From Pseudomonas sp. MWU16-30317 (lineage in GTDB: Bacteria > Pseudomonadota > Gammaproteobacteria > Pseudomonadales > Pseudomonadaceae): DNA of 64,000 nucleotides. Under the pieces are notes generated by a model that ran no database searches, had not been told where the DNA came from, and saw nothing but the letters and a program-made list of their open reading frames with translations. Shown one piece after another: positions 25,605 to 34,949 of this stretch. Position numbers and translations under genes: made by a program. Location: positions 205,092 to 269,091 of the forward strand of contig NZ_JAIWJA010000008.1 of the NCBI RefSeq assembly GCF_020515695.1. Direction: 5' to 3'. Each line of letters opens with the position of its first letter. Position 1 is the first letter of the stretch.

Positions 25605-25919
25605 TTATCGAGCCTTGACCCACAACCCAAACTGCCGCATCACCTCGACCACCGGCTCCAGACGCCGGCCATCTTCGGTCAGTTCATACTCGACCGTTAC
25701 TGGCACAGTAGGAAACACCGTGCGTTTTACCAGGCCTGCCTCTTCAAGCGCACGCAGATCCAGTGTCAGCATTCGCTGGGATATGGCCGGTATATCCCGG
25801 CGCAACGCGTTGAAACGCTTCGGTCCGTCCAGCAGGTACGAAGCCAGCAGCAGACGCCAGCGGCCGCCCAGCAAGCGCATCGCTTCTTCCACCGAGCAGC
25901 CTGATACGTTGTCTTTCAT
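25605..25919 (-). CDS. HxlR-family transcriptional regulator
   Basis: A 104-residue winged-helix protein with the HxlR start CSVEEAMRLLGGRWRLLLASYLLDGPKRFNAL and ISQRMLTLDLRALEEAGLV. HxlR proteins often sense electrophiles or redox stress. It diverges from a glutathione S-transferase gene across 149 bp, a common pairing, so it probably controls that gene. Confidence 0.9.
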   Translation of the reverse strand: MKDNVSGCSVEEAMRLLGGRWRLLLASYLLDGPKRFNALRRDIPAISQRMLTLDLRALEEAGLVKRTVFPTVPVTVEYELTEDGRRLEPVVEVMRQFGLWVKAR

Positions 25920-26068
25920 GAGCGTTGTTCCAAATGGATGCAGGTATATTTTATGTACCTATACTACAAAAAAGTGCGTTCTTCCTATTTTATACCTGCT
26001 CTCTAGAATGCGTGATGCACGTTTCTCTATCTGAAACGACAGCCATTATCGTGCTCTGGAGTCTGCCA

Positions 26069-26698
26069 ATGAAGCTGTACTACATCCCCGCCGCGTGCTC
26101 TTTGTCACCCCATATCATCATTCACGAGCTGGGTCTGGACGTGAGTTTGATCAAGGTCGATCACAAGACGCATCTGACCGAGGCAGGCGACGACTACTAT
26201 CAGGTCAACCCGCTCGGTTATGTACCGACGCTCGAATTGGAAGACGGCACGGTACTGCGCGAGGGCGCGGCGATCGTGCAGTACCTGGGCGATTTGCGGC
26301 CAGAACTTGGGCTCGTACCGGCACACGATTCACTGGATCGATACCGATTGCAGGAGTGGCTGGGTTTTCTCGGCGCCGAGATCCACAAAGGCTTTATCCC
26401 GCTGTTGTATGCGACGTTAGCCGGTCGATATGTAGAGACGGTCAAGCCCAGACTCGAAGCGCGGTTTGCCTGGGTCGATGCGCAGCTGCAAGGCCGCAGT
26501 TACCTGATGGGCGAGCGTTTTACGGTGGCCGATGCCTATCTGTTCGCTTTAGTCGGTTGGGGTCAGGCGCATTGGCTGACCTCGTATTATCGGGCTGATA
26601 TCCACTTCGATCATTTGCACAACCTGCAGGCCTGGTACGACCGGGTAGTCGCACGGCCAGCGGTGCAGCAGGCGTTGAGCGAGGAGGGCTTGCTCTGA
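26069..26698 (+). CDS. Glutathione S-transferase
   Basis: A 209-residue GST. The thioredoxin-fold N-terminus LYYIPAACSLSPHIIIHELG has the Cys/Ser start of beta-class GSTs (PAACSLSPH), then NPLGYVPTLELEDG and REGAAIVQYL at the glutathione site. The C-terminal helical domain has FTVADAYLFALVGW. It conjugates or removes glutathione groups. ATG 26069 with GGAG upstream is preferred over an earlier start in the AT-rich promoter stretch. Confidence 0.92.
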   Translation: MKLYYIPAACSLSPHIIIHELGLDVSLIKVDHKTHLTEAGDDYYQVNPLGYVPTLELEDGTVLREGAAIVQYLGDLRPELGLVPAHDSLDRYRLQEWLGFLGAEIHKGFIPLLYATLAGRYVETVKPRLEARFAWVDAQLQGRSYLMGERFTVADAYLFALVGWGQAHWLTSYYRADIHFDHLHNLQAWYDRVVARPAVQQALSEEGLL

Positions 26699-26716
26699 TG
26701 CCCTGATTTGCAACTG

Positions 26717-27949
26717 TCAGGCTTTAGCCACCAGCAGCCCGCGCTGCACCCGCCGCACCAGATAGACCGCAACCACCGTGGTGGCGACCAGGCAATAGCC
26801 CACCACGTCGAAGTGCAGCACCTTGCCGTCCGCGCCGATCATGACGATATGCCCGGCCAACAGCGAGGCAAAGCCGCCAGACAACTGCTGGATAGCCGAA
26901 CTGACGGCGTTGAACGCGCCGCGATGGGAGGGCGCAGGGACGCCAGCGACCATGGCCTGGAAGGGGATCAGCCGCGAGAAGATCCCCACGAACAGCACCG
27001 CGTTGATCAGGATGACCCAAGGCAACGGCACGTTGGACAGGTGTGTGTAGAGCGTGACCATGACGATGGTCAGTGCGCTGCCGAGGTAGAACACCGGCAG
27101 CTTGCCGACGGTATCGCTGGCGCGGCCGATCAAGGGCCCCGCGACGATGGTGCACAGCCCGGTGAGCAGGTAGACGGTGGGCAGGCTGGTGATGTCGATG
27201 CCCAGGTTGTTGACGGTGAAGGCGCTGCTGAACGGCATCAGCATGTAGCCGCCGGTGGTCAGCAGCCCGGTGGCGGCGAAGGCGGCCCAGTGCTGCGGGG
27301 CCGTCAGGGTGTTGAACAGATGTCGAAAGGCGCTGTGCTCCTGCGGGGCTTTGAGGTGGTCGGCGACGGGCCGCATCACCAGCCCAATCACCAGCCCGCC
27401 GGCCGCGCCCATGGCGGCCAGCAGCAGGAAGGGCGCGTGCCAGCCCCAATGGTTGGCCAGGTACAGGCCCACGGGCAGGCCGAGCACCTGGCTGGCGGCG
27501 AATGCAGTCTGCAGCACTCCCATGACCCGGCCCCGCGATTGCGGGGCGAACAGGTCGGCGGCGATGGCCAGCACGATCGAGCCGATCACCCCGGCGAAGA
27601 TGCCGGTGACCACGCGCGCCAGCAACAAGGTCTCGAAGCTGGCAGCCAGACCACACCACAGCGTGCCCAGGACGAATCCGCCGTAGAAAAACAGCAGCAG
27701 TTTCTTGCGATCGAAGCGATCGGCAAAGCCTGCGGTGATCAAGCCGCTCAGCCCGGCAGCGAACGCGTACGAACTGACCACCAGGCTGAACTGGCTGGCG
27801 GACATGCTCAGCGCCGGCATGATCATCGCACCCAGCGGGGCCATGAGCATGAAATCGATAATGACTGCGAACTGCAGGGTGGCGAGCAGGCCGACGACGA
27901 ATTTTTGATAGCGGCTGAAGGGCGTCAAAGCGGTAACGTCGGAGGTCAT
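26717..27949 (-). CDS. MFS transporter (drug:proton antiporter type)
   Basis: A 410-residue carrier with about 12 helices. FADRFDRKKLLLFFYGGF is the MFS loop 2-3 motif, and AIAADLFAPQSRGRVMG follows helix 4-5. It resembles DHA1-type efflux or sugar-efflux proteins; the substrate is unknown. It converges on the GST gene with only 18 bp between them. Start 27949 is favoured over 27994, though neither has a strong ribosome site. Confidence 0.85.
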   Translation of the reverse strand: MTSDVTALTPFSRYQKFVVGLLATLQFAVIIDFMLMAPLGAMIMPALSMSASQFSLVVSSYAFAAGLSGLITAGFADRFDRKKLLLFFYGGFVLGTLWCGLAASFETLLLARVVTGIFAGVIGSIVLAIAADLFAPQSRGRVMGVLQTAFAASQVLGLPVGLYLANHWGWHAPFLLLAAMGAAGGLVIGLVMRPVADHLKAPQEHSAFRHLFNTLTAPQHWAAFAATGLLTTGGYMLMPFSSAFTVNNLGIDITSLPTVYLLTGLCTIVAGPLIGRASDTVGKLPVFYLGSALTIVMVTLYTHLSNVPLPWVILINAVLFVGIFSRLIPFQAMVAGVPAPSHRGAFNAVSSAIQQLSGGFASLLAGHIVMIGADGKVLHFDVVGYCLVATTVVAVYLVRRVQRGLLVAKA

Positions 27950-28071
27950 CGATGGGCTCGGGCTGAAATATACGCAAAGCGGGCCGCCAATCATGGGGCA
28001 AAAGCGCCGGATAAAGAACCCTTGTCAGCGATTTGCGGCCTGGTCGCTGTCGAGGCCCTTGAGCGCCCCCT

Positions 28072-28560
28072 TCAAGCGCGAATGTCGCGAGCGTTCTTTT
28101 TCTGCAGGATCGTCGATGCTTCGTTGTAGTCATGCTGAAAGGCGTCGCTGCTGATCCAGGTCACCGCAGCGTCTTCGTCTTCGCCGTAAAAGATCTGACG
28201 ATAGACGATCAGCAGCCCCATCATGAAATCGGTCGCCGGCTCCGGCGCTTCCTCGGCGACGACCAGCTCCAACACCGGGTACTGCAGGAATATCAGGCAC
28301 ATCGCCAACAGGCTGATGCCTTCGCCGACTTTCATTGCCTGGAAAAGATCGTCGAACTGGGCCGGGTCGAAGCCGTTCTCTTCGATATCCTTGAAGTCGA
28401 AGGTGCTCAGATCGATTTCAACGTCATCGAAGGGCTCATTGATCAACGGGTTGGCCAGCAGTGGATGGACGACGTTGGCTTTAGGTTTGCTCGAACGATT
28501 TTGCTTGGCCTTGGCTTTGGCCCGCTGGGCACGTTTTTGCTGTTTGTCTGGGGAAGCCAT
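28072..28560 (-). CDS. Hypothetical protein with basic N-terminus and acidic middle
   Basis: A 162-residue protein. The first 30 residues are Lys/Arg/Ala-rich (KRAQRAKAKAKQN), followed by an acidic stretch (FDDVEIDLSTFDFKDIEE) and a hydrophobic core (ISLLAMCLIFLQYPVLELVV). AAGGAA precedes the start. I do not recognise a family; similar proteins appear in Pseudomonas genomes. The charge switch suggests a nucleic-acid or partner-binding tail, which is inference only. Confidence 0.7.
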   Translation of the reverse strand: MASPDKQQKRAQRAKAKAKQNRSSKPKANVVHPLLANPLINEPFDDVEIDLSTFDFKDIEENGFDPAQFDDLFQAMKVGEGISLLAMCLIFLQYPVLELVVAEEAPEPATDFMMGLLIVYRQIFYGEDEDAAVTWISSDAFQHDYNEASTILQKKNARDIRA

Positions 28561-28681
28561 GAGGCGTGTTCCTTGGTCGGGACAGGATAATCAGGCCCGT
28601 ATTGTATTCAGTCTTGCGGGGTTCGTCGGCGTTGGCGGGCAGATTTATTTGGCAGATGCGCGGGCGGCGATCAATCGAGGT

Positions 28682-29746
28682 TCAGGTCGCTGTACTGGCG
28701 ATCAAGCTTTCAGAGGCGTGCTGATCTTCCGCGCTTTGCAAGGCGATGCGCCTCGCCAGTTCGCGCCGAAACTTGATCGGCCCTGCGTCGCTGGGCAGGT
28801 TTATCGGCGCTGTGCGGGGGTTGAGCATGCCTTTGTGTACGGCCGCCAGCACCGCGCGGTCTTCGGCAAAGGCATGCTGGACATCTTCATCGAATCGACG
28901 TGATACAGCGTCGTTGTCGGGGTCGAAGTTGCGCATCTGGAACCAGTAATAGCGGGTGGTGTGCGCGTCGACCGGCGTCATGAAGTTGTAGGAGTTCATC
29001 AAGAACACCTCTTCGTGCATCGGCGCGTCATCGTGCCCGGTGCCGGCGGGGGTAAACACCGCCTTGATGATGGCCTGGCAGGGGAACTGGACTTCGTAAT
29101 GCTGCAGTCGGTCGCAAGGCCCGGCGAAGGTCACGAACTGGGCGTAGAACGGCGCCACCTCGACGTTGCGCATCCAGCGCGAGACGATCACACCATTGGC
29201 TGTTTCGGTCACGGTGACCGGCTCCGACGCACAGGCCGCATTGCCGAAGGACGATTGATGCACCCACGCGACATGGGACGGGTCGAGCAGGTTGTCGGTC
29301 ATGTACAGGTAGTTGCACGGCACGGTCATGCTGGCCCCGCAGCTGAGCCCCCATAACGGATCGCCCCATTCGGGCACCTCGCACAGGCTGGCCGGGTCTG
29401 CCAATGCCGGGTCGCCCATCCACAGCCAGACGAGGCCGTAGCGCACCTGCAGCGGATAGCTGTGAACCTTGGCCCTGGCCGGGATTCTGGCGCTGGTGGG
29501 CGCACGGGTGCAGGTGCCCTCGCTGTCGAAGGTGAGGCCGTGATAGCCACACTCGACCTGGTCGCCGTCCAGGCGCCCCATCGACAACGGCAGCTTGCGG
29601 TGCGGGCAAGCGTCTTCGAGTGCTTTGATTTGCCCATCGGCTTTGCGAAACAGCACCACGGGCTCGCCCAGCAAGGTAGTCGGGAACAGGCCGTCACCGA
29701 TTTCATTCTCGCTGGCAGCCACGTACCAGGCGTTGCGTAAGTACAT
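28682..29746 (-). CDS. Rieske aromatic-ring oxygenase (VanA-like)
   Basis: A 354-residue oxygenase subunit. The Rieske [2Fe-2S] ligands are Cys47/His49 and Cys66/His69 (CPHR, CGYHG). The mononuclear iron site is near NLLDPSHVAWVH (His157, His162; Asp154 bridging). It looks like the vanillate O-demethylase oxygenase group. No VanB-type reductase is nearby, so electrons must come from elsewhere. Its AGGAG overlaps the end of the DUF2817 gene, 5 bp away, so these act together. The substrate is unknown. Confidence 0.9.
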   Translation of the reverse strand: MYLRNAWYVAASENEIGDGLFPTTLLGEPVVLFRKADGQIKALEDACPHRKLPLSMGRLDGDQVECGYHGLTFDSEGTCTRAPTSARIPARAKVHSYPLQVRYGLVWLWMGDPALADPASLCEVPEWGDPLWGLSCGASMTVPCNYLYMTDNLLDPSHVAWVHQSSFGNAACASEPVTVTETANGVIVSRWMRNVEVAPFYAQFVTFAGPCDRLQHYEVQFPCQAIIKAVFTPAGTGHDDAPMHEEVFLMNSYNFMTPVDAHTTRYYWFQMRNFDPDNDAVSRRFDEDVQHAFAEDRAVLAAVHKGMLNPRTAPINLPSDAGPIKFRRELARRIALQSAEDQHASESLIASTAT

Positions 29747-29751
29747 TCGGG

Positions 29752-30906
29752 TTACTCCTGCGGCGAAGTTGACAAGTCTGCGCGTGGCGTTTTCGGGGTG
29801 TAATCCTGATGGATCAGCGCGGTCAGCGCGCGCTCCCAGATTTGCCGGGTGCGCAGCCCGACCAGCGCCTGCCAGTCGCTGTCGTCGGGATAGAATTGCT
29901 CCAACAGCCCGCGCTTGATCATCTGGCCTTGCTCGCTCAGCGGATCACCGTGCAAGTGCAGCCAGTGATCGGCACGCAATTGGGCATGCATCGGTGGCCC
30001 TGGCCAGGTGCCGCACTCGATCACGAATGGCATCAGCTGGACCTCGGGCAGCGCGTCGAGCAATGCCTGCGAGGTGTAGCCGGTAGACGTGGCGGCCACC
30101 CCGGTATCGCTCAAGGTATTGGCTGCGGTGATCAGGGTGTACAACCACGGGCCGAACAGCGACTGCGCATCCGGCAGTGCCGGGTAGGCCGATTGGACGA
30201 TGGTCATCAGCATCGGATGACCGTATTCACCCGCGCCGGTGTGCAGGTCGAAGGTCATGGCCACTTTGGCGCTGCCCAGGTGTGTCGCGAGGATTTGCCG
30301 GAGTGTCTGATTGGACCAGCTCGGGGCGTGGCCACCGAAGAACAGACCGTCGGCAAACTGATATTGCCCAGCACCGACGATCGCCATCAGTTGCGCCCAG
30401 CCATGCTCCTCGACCAGCGCGTTGAACCGCGCATCGGCCTGGGCGCGCGACGGGCCGTCGAGATCGGTGCAGGTGTAGACATCGTGGATTGCCGCATACG
30501 CGGCGTTGTCGGGCAGTGGCTGGGTGAAGTCGATGTAGTTGCGGTTGAGGTCGATATTGTCTTCGTTGACCCGGCGCATCCAGGCGGTGCCCCAGGGGTT
30601 GATCAGGTGGATCATCAGGATCGCGACGTCGTCTGGCAGTTCGCGGGTGCCGTAGGTTTCGAGCCATTGGCTCTGGCAGTCCGAGCCGTAGTAGCCCTCG
30701 ACGCCGTGGGTGCCGCTAAGTGTCACCAGCACCCGTTCGGCCCTCGGGTTGCCCAGCCAGGCGACGTCGGTGCTCAGTGGCTCGCCGAACGGGCCCGGCA
30801 GTGGGTGATCGTAGCGCGACAGGGACGCGCCGGCTTGGGTGGCGGCCCGCACGAAACGCTCGCGCAAACCGCAATAGCTGGGGTGATTCGGGAAAGCATC
30901 AGGCAT
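29752..30906 (-). CDS. DUF2817 (M14-like) metallo-carboxypeptidase-type protein
   Basis: A 384-residue protein. SGTHGVEGYYGSD (His67, Glu70) and NEDNIDLNRNY recall the zinc and substrate sites of M14-like carboxypeptidases/deacylases; this matches DUF2817. Function is not established for the family. It lies between a solute-binding protein gene and a Rieske oxygenase gene, so it may remove an amino-acid or acyl part from an imported compound. Start may be ATG 30906 or a GTG six codons earlier; neither has a strong site. Confidence 0.8.
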   Translation of the reverse strand: MPDAFPNHPSYCGLRERFVRAATQAGASLSRYDHPLPGPFGEPLSTDVAWLGNPRAERVLVTLSGTHGVEGYYGSDCQSQWLETYGTRELPDDVAILMIHLINPWGTAWMRRVNEDNIDLNRNYIDFTQPLPDNAAYAAIHDVYTCTDLDGPSRAQADARFNALVEEHGWAQLMAIVGAGQYQFADGLFFGGHAPSWSNQTLRQILATHLGSAKVAMTFDLHTGAGEYGHPMLMTIVQSAYPALPDAQSLFGPWLYTLITAANTLSDTGVAATSTGYTSQALLDALPEVQLMPFVIECGTWPGPPMHAQLRADHWLHLHGDPLSEQGQMIKRGLLEQFYPDDSDWQALVGLRTRQIWERALTALIHQDYTPKTPRADLSTSPQE

Positions 30907-30942
30907 GACTATGACTCGCAACACTGGGCCGCACGGGGGTGC

Positions 30943-31716
30943 TCAGCCGTTATAGATATCGAAGCTGAAGTATTTTTTCTGGATGGCGTCGTAGGTGCCG
31001 TTTTCGTGCATCGCGCGCAACGCCGAGTTGATCGCGTCGATCAGCGCCTTGTTGGATTTTTCGATGCCGATACCCACGCCTTCACCCAGAAAGGCGACGT
31101 CTTTGACCGGCTCGCCGGCGAAGGCATAGCCCGCGCCTTGGGCGGTCTTCAAAAAGCCCATGTCGCCGACCACCGAATCAGTGAACGTGGCGTCGATGCG
31201 GCCATTGAGCAGCTCGGGGTAGATGAGCTCCTGGTTGGCGTAGCTCACCACGTTGACGCCTTTAGAGGCCCATTTGGCCTTTGCGTAGGCCTCCTGAGTG
31301 GTGCCTTGGGCAACGCCGATGGTCTTGCCGGCCAGTGACTCGGGGGTAGGCTGCAGCGTACTGCCGGCTTTGGCGATCATTCGGCTCGGGGACAGATACA
31401 GCTTGTCGCTGAACGCCACCTGCCTGGCGCGGGTTTCGTTGATGCTCATCGCCGACAGGATCGCATCGAATTTGTGCGCCTTGAGCGCCGGGATGATGCT
31501 GTCGAAGCCGGTTTCCACCCACACGCATTTGGCTTTCAGTTGCGCACAGATGGCGTTGCCCAGATCGATGTCGAAGCCTTGGAGTGTGTTATCTGCCGTT
31601 TTGGATTCAAAGGGGGCGAACGTCGGGTCGACGCCGAATCGAATCGTGGTGAGGTCTTTGCTGAAGGCAGTGGTCGAGGCGATGGCGAGTAGAACGGTGG
31701 CGATGAGTCTTTTCAT
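30943..31716 (-). CDS. Amino-acid-type ABC solute-binding protein, family 3
   Basis: A 257-residue secreted protein: signal peptide (LIATVLLAIASTTAFS), then TIRFGVDPTFAPFESK and LQGFDIDLGNAICAQL. The lysine/arginine/ornithine-binding-like segment FDAILSAMSINETRARQVAFS is seen. No permease or ATPase is in the cluster, so it must use a general amino-acid ABC complex elsewhere. It heads a three-gene unit with DUF2817 and Rieske genes. Confidence 0.9.
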   Translation of the reverse strand: MKRLIATVLLAIASTTAFSKDLTTIRFGVDPTFAPFESKTADNTLQGFDIDLGNAICAQLKAKCVWVETGFDSIIPALKAHKFDAILSAMSINETRARQVAFSDKLYLSPSRMIAKAGSTLQPTPESLAGKTIGVAQGTTQEAYAKAKWASKGVNVVSYANQELIYPELLNGRIDATFTDSVVGDMGFLKTAQGAGYAFAGEPVKDVAFLGEGVGIGIEKSNKALIDAINSALRAMHENGTYDAIQKKYFSFDIYNG

Positions 31717-31918
31717 GTGCGCGTTTTCCGACTGGACATATGCGGCACAGGGCGACAGGCAGCGCGGCAATGCGCGCAAGGTCGACCTGTGGTGATTGGC
31801 AGCAAAACGGAAAAGCAACGGTGTTCAGGCTAATTATTATGGGCAACTCATGGCGTCAACATAGCCGACTTTAAGTGTAGAGAACAGCTCAGTAAAACTG
31901 GTCGATGGTTTAGAAAAA

Positions 31919-32851
31919 CTAAACATACAGCCGTTGGTTTGCCTCATGTTGGTCTTTGCCACGTGCGACCAGCCACCGGTGGAAGTCCCGACCCCAGGGT
32001 TTCTCGAAGGCGTTGTTACTCCAGATCAGATAGTAGGAGGAGGGCAGGAACAGCGGGCGAGCCAGTGGCATGACCAGGTGCCCGGCCTCGAGGTCCGCGC
32101 ACACCATGGCGTACTGCGCGAGAACGAACCCTCGGTTTTCAATGGCGGCCTGTATGGCCATGGATGACAGTGAAAACACGCGATGACCATCGTTCAACGT
32201 CGCGCAATCGACCTGCTGCGCGTCGAACCAGTCGCGCCAGGAGGGCGGTGAGGCGAAGCTGGGTAGCCAGTCCACCGACAGCAGCGGGTACTCGAGGAGC
32301 TGCTCTGCATGGATGATCGGCGCTTGTTTGTCGAGCAGATCCGGGCTGCAGACCGGCACGATGCAGTCGCGGAACAATTCGATTGCATTGCCTGTGTCCG
32401 GCACCCCGTCACCGTAAGTGATGCGAAAGTCGATCGCGTAGCCATCGGTGGCGGGCTCGGCGTGGCGGGCCTCTAGAAACAGATCGACGTGGGGGAATCG
32501 ATCCTGCCAGGTGTATACCTGCGGGACCAGCCATTTGGACATCAGCGAAGGCAACCCGCTGACGCGCAGGTTGCTGGTGTTTTTCGCCAGTTCCACTTCG
32601 GCTCTACCTACCTGCAGACTCTCGAAAGCGGCGGCGCAATTGCGGTGATAACGCTCGCCCACGGCAGTCAGGCGGATGCGCTTGCCATCCTTTACCGTGA
32701 GGCTCATCCCGAGGCTGTCCTCGAGGATTTTCATCTGCTGACTGACCGCGCCGGTCGAAATCCCGAGGCGACGCGCCGCCTCGGCAATACCGCCGCAGCG
32801 ACCGACGATATTAAAGATCTGCAGGGCTCTCAGGGGCGGCAAATTATCCAT
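31919..32851 (-). CDS. LysR-family regulator (GcvA type)
   Basis: A 310-residue LysR protein. It starts PPLRALQIFNIVGRCGGIAEAARRLGISTGAVSQQMKILED, the GcvA/AmpR style helix-turn-helix. It lies 202 bp upstream of, and on the same strand as, the solute-binding/DUF2817/Rieske unit and likely controls it. Inducer unknown. Confidence 0.88.
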   Translation of the reverse strand: MDNLPPLRALQIFNIVGRCGGIAEAARRLGISTGAVSQQMKILEDSLGMSLTVKDGKRIRLTAVGERYHRNCAAAFESLQVGRAEVELAKNTSNLRVSGLPSLMSKWLVPQVYTWQDRFPHVDLFLEARHAEPATDGYAIDFRITYGDGVPDTGNAIELFRDCIVPVCSPDLLDKQAPIIHAEQLLEYPLLSVDWLPSFASPPSWRDWFDAQQVDCATLNDGHRVFSLSSMAIQAAIENRGFVLAQYAMVCADLEAGHLVMPLARPLFLPSSYYLIWSNNAFEKPWGRDFHRWLVARGKDQHEANQRLYV

Positions 32852-33010
32852 GCAGGGTCCGCGAGGAAGTGGGTGAGCTCTGGATTATTGGACGGATGCT
32901 GGTCGCTGTGAAGCGCCGCGTGTTTTTGAGGGCAAGCAATGAGCAAGAAGCGGATAGCGCAGCCGGTCATGCATCCGCTCTCATGCGTCTCTACATGACA
33001 GGAGACGCCC

Positions 33011-33478
33011 ATGACTTTTCGTATTTCCGGACTTTCCCCCGAACCCTTTCGGGCGTTGTTTGGCCTGCCCGATCAGGCGCTGGCAGCGCTCGGTGTCAAA
33101 CGCTATCAGGTCGACAGCGACCCTGGTTTTCCTGACCGCATCGAGTTGAAAGACGCCCAGATAGGCCAAAGCGTGCTGTTGCTCAACCATGTTTGCCAGC
33201 CAGCCGATACGCCATACCGGGCCTCGCACGCGATCTTCGTGCGTGAAGGCGCCACGCAGGTTTATGACGCCGTGGGACAGGTGCCTGAGGCCATGCGTAT
33301 CCGCCTGCTGTCGCTGCGTGCTTACGCCGACAGCGGGATGATGATCGACGCCGATGTCGTCGCAGGGACAGAGATAGAAGCCGTGATTGCACGAATATTC
33401 GCCGATCCGCAGGTCAGCTATATTCATGTGCATCATGCCAAGCGAGGGTGTTATGCGGCGCGGATAGATCGGGTGTGA
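33011..33478 (+). CDS. DUF1203 family protein
   Basis: A 155-residue protein matching DUF1203: FRISGLSPEPFRALFGL at the start, CQPADTPYRASHAIFVREGA in the middle and YIHVHHAKRGCYAARIDRV at the end. No function is known for the family. AGGAG lies upstream of the start. It stands alone, divergent from the LysR gene. Confidence 0.85.
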   Translation: MTFRISGLSPEPFRALFGLPDQALAALGVKRYQVDSDPGFPDRIELKDAQIGQSVLLLNHVCQPADTPYRASHAIFVREGATQVYDAVGQVPEAMRIRLLSLRAYADSGMMIDADVVAGTEIEAVIARIFADPQVSYIHVHHAKRGCYAARIDRV

Positions 33479-33630
33479 CTGCGCATCACTTGTCTGCGAT
33501 CTGCGCCGGGTGTGTCGAGCGCAGATAAAATCTTCCTCTCGCCAGTCCGGTTCAACTAGCATGGCGACCCCAAGCCCTGCGTGCACGACGCGTAGGGCAC
33601 CTGCAGAACCATTAATTTGCCTGTTCGCCC

Positions 33631-34395
33631 ATGACTGCCTTCTACCTGAAATTATTCATCACGCCCGCTTTGATGCTCGCCATTTCGCTGGCAGGCCATC
33701 GCTGGGGAACCCGCCTCGCGGGCCTTCTCTCTGGATTGCCCGTCACTTCAGCACTGATCATGCTGTTTCTCACCCTCGAACAAGGCAGCGAATTCGCGCT
33801 GAGGGCGATTCCCGGCGCATTGGCTGGGCTGACTGCAGTCCAGGCGACCTACCTGTGCTATGTCGTCGTGGCACGACGTGTTCGCGTCCCCGTCGCGTGC
33901 ATGGCGGCCTTGGCAACGTATGCCGCAATGGCTGCCCTGATGAGCCGTTTGGAAAGCCTGATGGTGCCGGTCATCGTGACGCTGATCCTGATCGCCTCGA
34001 TCATCCTCGTCACTTCGCGACAGGTACGCACGACCGCTGCGCTGTTGGTGCCGGTGCCAAGCTGGGTGATCCCGATGCGCATGCTGACAGCGACATTGCT
34101 GCTGCTGGCGATCACCGCCAGCGCCGCGTGGCTCGGGCCTGTCGCCAGCGGGATGCTGGCGCCGATTCCGGTCATTGCCTGGCCGTTGACGGTATTCGCT
34201 CACGTTCAGGGCGGTAGGCAGGAAATGAGCAAGATCATCAGGGGCAACGCCATTGGCGGTGTGGGCGTTCTGGGGTTCTATCTGGTTCTGAAAGGGGGGC
34301 TGGTGCAATGGGGAGGGCTCGCGGCCATTGCCGCTGCGGTGATGCTGGCGGTGCTGGCGACGTTTTTGTTGGCGAGGGTGCTGGACAGGCGTTGA
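33631..34395 (+). CDS. Conserved hypothetical membrane protein
   Basis: A 254-residue protein with about seven to eight membrane helices from the first residues (FYLKLFITPALMLAISLAGH) to the end (MLAVLATFLLARVLDRR). GRQEMSKIIRGNAIGG is a soluble loop. It does not match a family I can name. There is no strong ribosome site, and it has no operon partner. Confidence 0.7.
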   Translation: MTAFYLKLFITPALMLAISLAGHRWGTRLAGLLSGLPVTSALIMLFLTLEQGSEFALRAIPGALAGLTAVQATYLCYVVVARRVRVPVACMAALATYAAMAALMSRLESLMVPVIVTLILIASIILVTSRQVRTTAALLVPVPSWVIPMRMLTATLLLLAITASAAWLGPVASGMLAPIPVIAWPLTVFAHVQGGRQEMSKIIRGNAIGGVGVLGFYLVLKGGLVQWGGLAAIAAAVMLAVLATFLLARVLDRR

Positions 34396-34685
34396 GTGAG
34401 CTTGGTTGATAGCGGCCGCCTATGACAGGCGACTTCGACCCGTAGCAGACGCTCTCTCTTACCGTTGTGTTCGGATGGCAGCAGAGCCGCGCCGGATCGA
34501 GAGCGTGGGCATCCCTATTCTCAGCAGCGGCATTAACTGCCAGCGGCGCGCCCGATCGCCGACTACACCGCCTGACTCTCGAACTGCACCGTCGTGGTCG
34601 ATGCTCACGGCACGGGCGTCCAGTTCGCCAGGCGAGTGGAAGAACTGGGCGTGGCGAACGTGCGGCCGGGCTAGATCTCGCGTCA
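34396..34685. other. Gap with no credible gene
   Basis: All frames across these 290 bp are short or lack features. One plus-strand fragment near 34576-34674 (CTVVVDAHGTGVQFARRV) has a protein-like look but is broken by stops. It may be an old gene remnant. Confidence 0.5.
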
Positions 34686-34949
34686 TTAGGCGCTGGCGCG
34701 AGTGTCCGGCGGCTTCGCTGGTGCTTTCGCTGCAGGCCTGGCAGCCGGTTTTACGCTAGGTTTCGCAGGCACTTTCGCGGCTGGTTTCGCAGCCGGTTTC
34801 ACGCCAGATTTCGCAGGCGCTTTCACAGCTGGCTTAGCAGCAGCTTTCGCTATTGCAGGACGCAAGCCTTGTCGCTTGATCAATCCCGACTCCGTCCGTT
34901 TGCGCAGTTTTAAGTTGTGGCAGAAAAGCTCGCAAGCCTCTTCATTCAT
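34686..34949 (-). CDS. Short protein with Lys/Ala/Pro-rich repeat tail
   Basis: An 87-residue ORF. The first 30 residues (EEACELFCHNLKLRKRTES) are ordinary; the rest is repeats of KPAAK/KAPAK type, like histone-H1-like or AlgP tails, strongly basic and disordered. Its ATG overlaps the antitoxin stop as ATGA, which argues for real translation by coupling. The repeats raise the alternative that it is a low-complexity frame. Possible DNA or RNA binding is inferred from charge only. Confidence 0.5.
   Translation of the reverse strand: MNEEACELFCHNLKLRKRTESGLIKRQGLRPAIAKAAAKPAVKAPAKSGVKPAAKPAAKVPAKPSVKPAARPAAKAPAKPPDTRASA

Noticed and set aside
29809..31338. 509-codon plus-strand frame
   Set aside because: It lies opposite the DUF2817 and solute-binding protein genes and has shadow-like composition.
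34576..34674. Phage terminase-like remnant (VVVDAHGTGV)
   Set aside because: The frame is only about 30 codons between stops and the likeness is too short to support a call.
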